Assembly (NCBI GenBank): GCA_029946045.1
Contig: JAQSDS010000062.1
Coordinates: 1 to 7,074 of the forward strand
Source of the DNA: Rhodoferax sp.
GTDB taxonomy: Bacteria; Pseudomonadota; Gammaproteobacteria; Burkholderiales; Burkholderiaceae_C
DNA length: 7,074 nt
Direction: 5' to 3'
Shown: piece by piece, positions 1 through 4,846 of the stretch
Position numbering within the stretch: the first letter of the stretch is position 1
Layout of the letters: each line of letters opens with the position of its first letter
Notes under the pieces: generated by a model
Databases searched by the model: none
Seen by the model: the letters and a program-made list of their open reading frames with translations, nothing else
What the model was told of the DNA's origin: nothing
Made by a program: the position numbers and the translations under genes

Positions 1-347
1 CGCGTGTAGCTGCCGGTGAGCAGGTTTTCCTCAATAGTGAGGTGGGCAAAACAATGACGCCCCTCCATCACCTGCACCACGCCACGCTGCACCAGATTGG
101 CCGGCGACAGATTTTCGATGCGCTCGCCGCGCAGCTCAATCGAGCCCTTGGTGACCTCGCCACGCTCGCCACGCAGCAGGTTGGACACCGCCCGCAAGGT
201 CGTGGTCTTACCGGCGCCGTTGCCACCCAAAATGGCCACAATTTTGCCCTCGGGCACATTCAGGGACACGCCCTTGAGCACCAGAATGACGTGGTTGTAA
301 ATGACTTCGATGCCATTGACGTTGAGAACGATATTTTTAGCTTCCAT
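1..347 (-). CDS. livF: LivF-type ABC transporter ATPase, N-terminal part (truncated by window edge)
   Basis: This is the second ATPase of a branched-chain-amino-acid-type (HAAT) importer. It would hydrolyse ATP at the cytoplasmic face of the LivH/LivM permease pair. Only the first 115 residues lie in the window; the C-terminal half, with signature and Walker B, is off the left edge. Visible are the N-terminus MEAKNIVLNVNGIEVIYN, a Walker A loop GGNGAGKTTT (residues 41-50), and VMEGRHCFAHLTIEENLL (93-110). In the last, Glu takes the Q-loop position, as in the VPEGR of known LivF proteins; this separates it from LivG. The start at 347 has an AAGGCAAGGAAAT ribosome-binding region directly upstream. 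It follows the binding-protein gene by 83 bp, a gap holding two hairpins. Family assignment is secure; the substrate is not readable from an ATPase. Confidence 0.93.
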   Translation of the reverse strand, partial: MEAKNIVLNVNGIEVIYNHVILVLKGVSLNVPEGKIVAILGGNGAGKTTTLRAVSNLLRGERGEVTKGSIELRGERIENLSPANLVQRGVVQVMEGRHCFAHLTIEENLLTGSYT

Positions 348-367
348 ATTTCCTTGCCTTCACCAAT

Positions 368-393
368 AGGCAACCCTGCACGCAAGGCTGCCT
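368..393 (-). promoter_or_regulatory. Intergenic hairpin 2, upstream of livF
   Basis: In the operon (minus-strand) RNA these 26 bases fold into an 11-bp stem with a 4-base CGUG loop. Two of the pairs are G-U wobbles. On the opposite strand the same positions become A-C mismatches, so the fold favours RNA of the operon sense. It lies 20 bp before the livF start, leaving the ribosome-binding site free. There is no T run after the stem, so it is not a classical terminator. It may block 3' exonucleases and protect the upstream binding-protein message; that role is inferred. Confidence 0.5.
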
Positions 394-397
394 GTTG

Positions 398-421
398 GCA
401 TCCCGGGTCAGGCCGGGATGC
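398..421 (-). promoter_or_regulatory. Intergenic hairpin 1, just after the binding-protein gene
   Basis: This is a perfect 9-bp inverted repeat (GCATCCCGG / CCGGGATGC) around a 6-base centre, ten bases beyond the binding-protein stop codon in the direction of transcription. The stem is GC-rich, with no T tract after it, so termination is unlikely. With the second hairpin at 368-393 it forms a tandem pair in the 83-bp gap before livF. Binding-protein genes of importers are often followed by such structures, which stabilise their mRNA and let the binding protein be made in excess over the ATPase and permease; here this is inference. Confidence 0.55.
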
Positions 422-430
422 ACACCTACA

Positions 431-1759
431 TCAGGACTGGCAATCTGCCGCAGTGCGGCGGGTCATCTTCTTGTCCGCCAGGTACTTTTCGGCACCCGCC
501 TTGACCATGGGCTTGAGAATCTGCTCATCCGCCTGGATGAAGTCGGAAACGAAGCTCCATTTGCTACCGTTCCAGGTTTGTACGCGGGCGGTGCTGGAAC
601 CCATGTGGTCAGCGCACGACGTGGACAGGGGACGCATGACGCCACTGAACCCGAGCGCGTCCAGCCGCTTTTGATCAAGTGCCAGGTTTTCCATGCCCCA
701 GCGCACCTGCTCGCCCGTCATGACCTTGCCTTTACCAAAGCGCTCCTGGGCCCGGCGTACGGCTTCCACACTCAGCATCGAAATGATGGCACCGCGGGTG
801 TACAGCACCTGGCCCACTTCGTCTTTCGGGCCACTGCCCTGCCCTTTGGCGTGTACCAGCTTCAGGATATCCTGAACGAACTTGGGCTCTTGACCCGAGG
901 TGTTGAGCGCCAGGGCGTTGTAGCCTTTGGCACCTTCACCCACGTCCTTGACATCAGGCTCGGCACCCGCCCACCAAACGCCATACATTTTTTCACGCGG
1001 ATAACCCGTGGCCTGGGCTTCCTTCAGGGCGGTGGAGTTCATCACACCCCAACCCCAAAGCATCACGTAGTCGGGGCGGGATTGGCGCACTTGCAGCCAG
1101 GTGGCTTTTTGGTCGACGCCCGGTGCCGTCACCGGCAACAATTGCAAATCGAAACCATGCATGCGGGCACGTTCCTGCAGCAGGGGAATGGGCTCTTTGC
1201 CAAATGGGGAGTCGTGGTAGACCAGCGCAATTTTCTTGCCCTTGAGCTTGTCGAGGCCGCCTTCTTTTTTACCAAGATACTGAACCAGAATGTCAGCACC
1301 GGTCCAGTAACTGCCCATCAAGGGGAAATTCCACTTGAAGGCCATGCCGTCCTGCGCCACAGACAGGCCGTAGCCCAAAGTGATCAGAGGGATTTTGTCG
1401 GCAGCCACTTTTTCGGTCAACGCAAAAGTGATGCCGGTGGCTTGCGGGTCAAACACGGACACGCCCGGACGGCTCTTCAGGCGCTCATAACACTCCACGC
1501 CGCGGTCGGTGGCGTAGCCGGTTTCGCATTCTTCAAAGGTGATCTTCACGCCATTGATACCGCCATCGCGGGCGTTGATCATTTTCAGATAGTCTTGCTT
1601 GCCGTTGGCCCATGGCACACCATTGGGTGCGTAGGGACCGGTACGGTACGACAGCAAGGGAAAGAACTGCTCCTTGGCCTGCGCCAAGGCGCTGGTTGAC
1701 AGCGTCGATGCGCTGACCAACACGGCCGCTACAGCCAGCATCAAATGACGAATTTTCAT
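431..1759 (-). CDS. Periplasmic substrate-binding protein of a Liv-type ABC importer
   Basis: This 442-residue type 1 periplasmic-binding-fold protein would capture the substrate in the periplasm and deliver it to LivH/LivM. A signal peptide is clear: basic MKIRH, a hydrophobic core, then a likely signal peptidase I site after ALA-QA (about residue 26-28). No lipobox cysteine is present, so it should be soluble rather than a lipoprotein. The mature protein begins FFPLLSYRTGPYAPNG (32-47) and is longer than classical LivK (about 345 mature residues). Four cysteines (78, 90, 382, 440) form a near pair and a C-terminal pair that could make disulphides in the periplasm. The start at 1759 has a strong AGGAG six bases upstream. 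It sits between livM and livF. It resembles LivK-like proteins linked to acyl-CoA ligases more than the true leucine-binding protein, so no gene symbol is given; the ligand is unknown. Confidence 0.92.
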   Translation of the reverse strand: MKIRHLMLAVAAVLVSASTLSTSALAQAKEQFFPLLSYRTGPYAPNGVPWANGKQDYLKMINARDGGINGVKITFEECETGYATDRGVECYERLKSRPGVSVFDPQATGITFALTEKVAADKIPLITLGYGLSVAQDGMAFKWNFPLMGSYWTGADILVQYLGKKEGGLDKLKGKKIALVYHDSPFGKEPIPLLQERARMHGFDLQLLPVTAPGVDQKATWLQVRQSRPDYVMLWGWGVMNSTALKEAQATGYPREKMYGVWWAGAEPDVKDVGEGAKGYNALALNTSGQEPKFVQDILKLVHAKGQGSGPKDEVGQVLYTRGAIISMLSVEAVRRAQERFGKGKVMTGEQVRWGMENLALDQKRLDALGFSGVMRPLSTSCADHMGSSTARVQTWNGSKWSFVSDFIQADEQILKPMVKAGAEKYLADKKMTRRTAADCQS

Positions 1760-1797
1760 TGTTGTCTCCTGAAATATTTAAAGAACGAACTACCGGG

Positions 1798-1825
1798 AAA
1801 AAGCCACACTGACAGCTGCTCAGTG
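1798..1825 (-). terminator. Weak attenuator-like hairpin with T tract at the livM/binding-protein junction
   Basis: In the operon RNA, CACTGA and TCAGTG (1820-1825 and 1807-1812) form a 6-bp stem with a 7-base loop that includes the livM stop codon. Four bases later comes a run of five U (1798-1802). The stem is short, only half GC, and not directly joined to the U run, so at most partial termination is expected. It could serve as a leaky attenuator or 3' boundary. The 60-bp gap after livM also includes an AT-rich stretch (TTTAAATATTT) just before the binding-protein ribosome-binding site, which could be unstructured leader or a weak internal -10. Confidence 0.25.
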
Positions 1826-2896
1826 AGGGAAAGGCCAAAGGCGCAACTTCTGTTTGGCCGTTGACCACAACTTGGCTAGACCATGCGGCTCCACAATCAG
1901 GAACCACACAATCAGGCCACCAAAAATCATGAGTTCAGCGTGGGCAATGCCCGCCGTCGAAATCTCAATTCCAAAAAGCCCCAGAAACAAGGGCAGAAAC
2001 TGGTTCAGAAAAATCGGCAGCACCACAATGAAGGCCGCACCAAAGAAGCTGCCCATGATGGAACCCAGGCCACCAATGATGACCATGAACAGCAGGCGAA
2101 ACGATTGGTCCACTGAAAAGGCTGCCGGCTCCCAGGCACCCAGATAGACAAAGGCCCACAAGGCACCAGACACCCCCACGATGAACGAGCTCACGGCAAA
2201 GGCCGTGAGTTTGGCGAACATCGGACGGATGCCAATCACACTGGCGGCCACATCCATGTCGCGAATGGCCATCCACTCGCGGCCGATGGCACCACGCACC
2301 AGGTTTTTCGCCAGCAAGGCAATGACGGCCAACAGGGCCAGGCAAAACAGGTATTTGCTGACAGCGCTCTCGATCGGGAAACCAAACACCTGCAACTGGC
2401 TCACGGACACCGAGCCCGACGATGAATCGAGTGTGAACCACTTGATGCGCAGGAACATCCAGTCACTGAAAAATTGCGCCGCCAACGTGGCCACCGCCAG
2501 GTACAAGCCCTTGACGCGCAGACTGGGCAGGCCAAACAAGATACCAAAGAAAGTGGCGCAGACACCGCCCATCAGCAGGGCCGGGATCAGTGGCATGCCT
2601 GGAATACGGGCAAAAAAGTTGTACGCGCCGTACGCCCCCACCGCCATGAAAGCGCCCGAACCCAATGAAATCTGGCCGCAATAGCCCACCAGAATATTCA
2701 CCCCCAGTGCGGCCAGCGACATGATCACAAACGGAATCAAAATAGCGCGAAACAGGTAGTCGCTGGCCAGCATGGGCACAGCCACAAACGCAATCAGCAA
2801 GATCAGACCCATGGCAATGCGGTCTTGCCGGATTGGGAAGATCTGTTGATCAGCCCGGTAAGAGGTCTTGAATTGGCCGTTTTCTCTGTAAAACAT
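1820..2896 (-). CDS. livM: LivM-type ABC transporter permease
   Basis: This 358-residue inner-membrane permease pairs with LivH to form the translocation channel. A charged N-terminal tail of about 27 residues (MFYRENGQFKTSYRADQQ) precedes a mostly hydrophobic protein. Family landmarks are GYCGQISLGSGAFMAVGAY (71-89), the cytoplasmic ATPase-contacting loop GREWMAIRDMDVAASVIGI (205-223), VIIGGLGSIMGSFFGAAF (272-289) and the C-terminal EPHGL (336-340). Length fits LivM. The start at 2896 has GAGG with good spacing. It is preceded by livH, with an 86-bp gap that holds one copy of the 52-bp hairpin repeat, and followed 60 bp later by the binding-protein gene. The family call is firm; the name livM is used in the family sense, since the substrate is probably not a branched-chain amino acid. 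Confidence 0.93.
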   Translation of the reverse strand: MFYRENGQFKTSYRADQQIFPIRQDRIAMGLILLIAFVAVPMLASDYLFRAILIPFVIMSLAALGVNILVGYCGQISLGSGAFMAVGAYGAYNFFARIPGMPLIPALLMGGVCATFFGILFGLPSLRVKGLYLAVATLAAQFFSDWMFLRIKWFTLDSSSGSVSVSQLQVFGFPIESAVSKYLFCLALLAVIALLAKNLVRGAIGREWMAIRDMDVAASVIGIRPMFAKLTAFAVSSFIVGVSGALWAFVYLGAWEPAAFSVDQSFRLLFMVIIGGLGSIMGSFFGAAFIVVLPIFLNQFLPLFLGLFGIEISTAGIAHAELMIFGGLIVWFLIVEPHGLAKLWSTAKQKLRLWPFPH

Positions 2897-2918
2897 TCTT
2901 CTTCCTCAAATTCATCTA

Positions 2919-2970
2919 ATCAGTTGAGGACAGAGCAAATTTGCTGCGCAAATCTTGGTCTGTCCCGCAA
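2919..2970 (-). repeat. 52-bp hairpin repeat, copy 1 (livH/livM junction)
   Basis: This is the first of three nearly identical 52-bp elements. The core 2928-2965 is flanked by GGACAGA and TCTGTCC. Inside it, ATTTGC and GCAAAT pair across a 3-base loop. In operon RNA the full fold is 7 bp, a C-C mismatch, 3 bp, a one-base bulge, then 6 bp. It differs from the copy at 4002-4053 at one base, and that base is in the loop (TGC instead of TAC). It begins 12 bp past the livH stop and ends 22 bp before the livM start, clear of the livM ribosome-binding site. There is no T run, so a terminator role is unlikely; a REP-like element is the best description. Confidence 0.85.
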
Positions 2971-2982
2971 ATCTTCAGGTAT

Positions 2983-3912
2983 TCAAACTCGGTCTATGAT
3001 TTTTTCGCCGAACAAACCTTGTGGCCTGATCAGCAGGAAACCCAGCGCCAGCACATAGGCAAACCAGATCTCGATGCCACCGCCCACATACGGGCCCAAA
3101 AACACTTCGGACAACTTCTCGCCGACACCGATGATCAAGCCGCCAATGATGGCGCCGGGTACCGATGTCAGGCCACCCAAAATCACCACCGGCAAGGCGC
3201 GCAATGCCACCGTGGCGAGCGAGAACTGCACCCCGAGCTTGCTGCCCCAGATCATGCCGGCCACCAGGGCCACCACGCCCGCCACACACCAGACAATGAC
3301 CCAGATGCGGTTCAGCGGAATGCCGATACTTTGCGCCGCCTGGTGATCGTCGGCCACGGCGCGCAGGGCGCGACCGGTCACCGTCTTCTGGAAAAACACG
3401 CTCAGTGCCGCCACCAGCACGGCAGCAATCACCGCCGCGTACAAATCTTCCTTGTTGATCAGAATGCCGCCCGGGAACACTGACTCGAGCCAGAACACCG
3501 GGTCTTTGGGCATGCCAATGTCAATCTTGTAAATGCTGCCGCCAAAAATGGTTTGACCCAGGCCCTCCAGAAAGTAGGCAATACCCAGCGTGGCCATCAG
3601 CAAGGTGGCGCCCTCCTGATTCACCAGGTGCCGCAACACCAGGTACTCAATCAGCCAGGCCACGACAAACATGGCCATGCCCGCCAGCACAAAGGCGATC
3701 AGGTTGGCCAGCAACATTTGATCGCCACCGAGCCAGACCCCGATCCATTCAGAAAACCGCGCCATCGCCAGCGCGGCAAACAGCACCATGGCGCCCTGGG
3801 CAAAATTGAACACGCCCGATGCCTTGTAAATCAGCACAAAGCCCAGTGCCACCAACGAATACAGCATGCCGGCCATGAGGCCGCCGAGTAAGGTTTCTAA
3901 GAAGAAAGCCAT
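2983..3912 (-). CDS. livH: LivH-type ABC transporter permease
   Basis: This 309-residue inner-membrane permease is the partner of LivM. Family landmarks are the N-terminal GFVLIYKASGVFNFAQGAM (24-42), the cytoplasmic loop TGRALRAVADDHQAAQSIGI (179-198), VILGGLTSVPGAIIGGLI (243-260) and the ending RPQGLFGE (296-303). Length is typical for LivH (about 290-310). The start at 3912 follows AAAAGGA with six bases of spacing. The gene is bracketed by direct copies of the 52-bp hairpin repeat: one just after its stop and two in the 151-bp gap before it. This arrangement isolates livH and its ribosome-binding site as a discrete segment of the operon. Protein family is certain; the transported compound is not known. 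Confidence 0.94.
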   Translation of the reverse strand: MAFFLETLLGGLMAGMLYSLVALGFVLIYKASGVFNFAQGAMVLFAALAMARFSEWIGVWLGGDQMLLANLIAFVLAGMAMFVVAWLIEYLVLRHLVNQEGATLLMATLGIAYFLEGLGQTIFGGSIYKIDIGMPKDPVFWLESVFPGGILINKEDLYAAVIAAVLVAALSVFFQKTVTGRALRAVADDHQAAQSIGIPLNRIWVIVWCVAGVVALVAGMIWGSKLGVQFSLATVALRALPVVILGGLTSVPGAIIGGLIIGVGEKLSEVFLGPYVGGGIEIWFAYVLALGFLLIRPQGLFGEKIIDRV

Positions 3913-3927
3913 TTCAAATCCTTTTCA

Positions 3928-3979
3928 ATCAGTTGAGGACAGAGCAAATTCGCTACGCAAATCTTGGTCTGTCCCGCAA
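3928..3979 (-). repeat. 52-bp hairpin repeat, copy 2 (livG/livH junction, livH side)
   Basis: This element has the same orientation as copies 1 and 3, with its hairpin core at 3937-3974. It differs from copy 3 at one base: C in place of T in the inner stem (plus strand ATTCGC). On the plus strand this makes a C-A mismatch, but in the operon RNA it becomes a U-G wobble, so the stem survives only in the transcribed sense. It ends 15 bp before the livH start codon on the transcript and does not include its ribosome-binding site. A 22-bp unique spacer separates it from copy 3. Confidence 0.85.
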
Positions 3980-4001
3980 AGTCAACTTCCAACATCCGAC
4001 G

Positions 4002-4053
4002 ATCAGTTGAGGACAGAGCAAATTTGCTACGCAAATCTTGGTCTGTCCCGCAA
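4002..4053 (-). repeat. 52-bp hairpin repeat, copy 3 (livG/livH junction, livG side)
   Basis: Its hairpin core is 4011-4048, in the same orientation as the other two. This copy matches each of the others except for one base and so looks closest to the consensus. In operon RNA it starts 10 bases after the livG stop codon. With copy 2 it forms a tandem pair of stem-loops between livG and livH. Head-to-tail tandem hairpins in a gene junction suggest mRNA 3'-end protection or translational insulation. Alternatively it is a mobile REP/MITE-type repeat tolerated in junctions. Confidence 0.85.
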
Positions 4054-4063
4054 GGTCTCAGTA

Positions 4064-4846
4064 TCAATGCCCCGTTCCAAGATAAGCGCTGATGACTTCT
4101 TCGTTGTTGCGTACTTCATCTGGCGTGCCGTCGCCAATTTTTTTACCGTAGTCCAGCACCACCACCCGGTCAGAAATGTCCATCACCACACCCATGTCGT
4201 GTTCGATCAAGACAATGGTGGTGCCGAATTCTTCGTTCACGTCCAGCACAAAGCGGCTCATGTCCTGCTTTTCTTCGACGTTCATGCCAGCCATGGGTTC
4301 GTCTAGCAACAGCAATTGCGGCTCCATGGCCAGGGCACGACCCAGGTCAACGCGTTTTTGCAGACCGTAGGGCAACTGACCGACCGGGGTTTTGCGAAAC
4401 GCCTGGATTTCCAGGAAATCGATGATGTGCTCGACAAATTCGCGGTGCAGTTCTTCTTCGCGCTGGGCCGGACCAATACGCAGGGCCTGCATGAACAGAT
4501 TGCTTTTGATCTTGAGATTGCGCCCGGTCATGATGTTGTCGATCACGCTCATGCCCTTGAACAGCGCCAGGTTCTGGAAGGTGCGCCCGATGCCCATGCT
4601 GGCCACCTGGTAACTGTCCATGTGGCTGAAGGTGTGGCCCTTGAAGGTGATGGCACCTTTTTGGGGGCGATACACGCCGTTGACGCAGTTCAGCATCGAG
4701 CTCTTGCCAGCGCCATTGGGGCCGATGATGGCGCGTACCTCATGCTCGCGCACGTCGAAAGAAATGTCGGTGAGCGCCTTGACGCCGCCAAAACTTAAAG
4801 AGATGTTTTTGACGTCGAGAATGACATCGCCAATTTGTTTGCTCAT
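4064..4846 (-). CDS. livG: LivG-type ABC transporter ATPase
   Basis: This 260-residue cytoplasmic ATPase energises the LivH/LivM channel together with LivF. All ABC motifs are visible: Walker A GPNGAGKSS (42-50), Q-loop GRTFQN with Gln91, signature LPYGLQKR (158-165), Walker B LLLLDE (178-183), D-loop AGMN (186-189) and switch histidine in IEHDM (His216). The signature departs from LSGGQ but follows the LSYGxQ style of LivG. The C-terminus GDGTPDEVRNNEEVISAYLG is the standard LivG ending. Its ATG overlaps the synthetase stop codon as ATGA, with AAGG seven bases upstream inside the synthetase gene, so the two proteins should be translationally coupled. Two 52-bp hairpin repeats follow its stop codon. 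Identification is firm. Confidence 0.95.
   Translation of the reverse strand: MSKQIGDVILDVKNISLSFGGVKALTDISFDVREHEVRAIIGPNGAGKSSMLNCVNGVYRPQKGAITFKGHTFSHMDSYQVASMGIGRTFQNLALFKGMSVIDNIMTGRNLKIKSNLFMQALRIGPAQREEELHREFVEHIIDFLEIQAFRKTPVGQLPYGLQKRVDLGRALAMEPQLLLLDEPMAGMNVEEKQDMSRFVLDVNEEFGTTIVLIEHDMGVVMDISDRVVVLDYGKKIGDGTPDEVRNNEEVISAYLGTGH

Noticed and set aside
395..1699. A 434-codon open frame on the plus strand opposite the binding-protein gene
   Set aside because: It mirrors the codon bias of the minus-strand gene. The translation is rich in His, Gln and Gly with no domain, signal peptide or ribosome-binding site, while the opposite strand encodes a clear protein family.
2928..4048. The 52-bp repeats as rho-independent terminators
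   Set aside because: No U run follows the stem in the operon direction, the stem is interrupted, and essential downstream permease genes of the same importer would be cut off.
3928..4053. A minimal CRISPR array (two repeats with a 22-bp spacer)
   Set aside because: The repeats are 52 bp, strongly hairpin-forming and dispersed (a third copy lies about 1 kb away in another gene junction). There is only one spacer, and no cas genes are present.
2825..4306. Short plus-strand frames at 2825-3058 and 3866-4306 that both translate a similar peptide (LRTEQIC.ANLGLSRK)
   Set aside because: The shared peptide is simply the translation of the repeat copies at 2919-2970 and 4002-4053. The frames otherwise overlap real genes in antisense and have no independent coding support.
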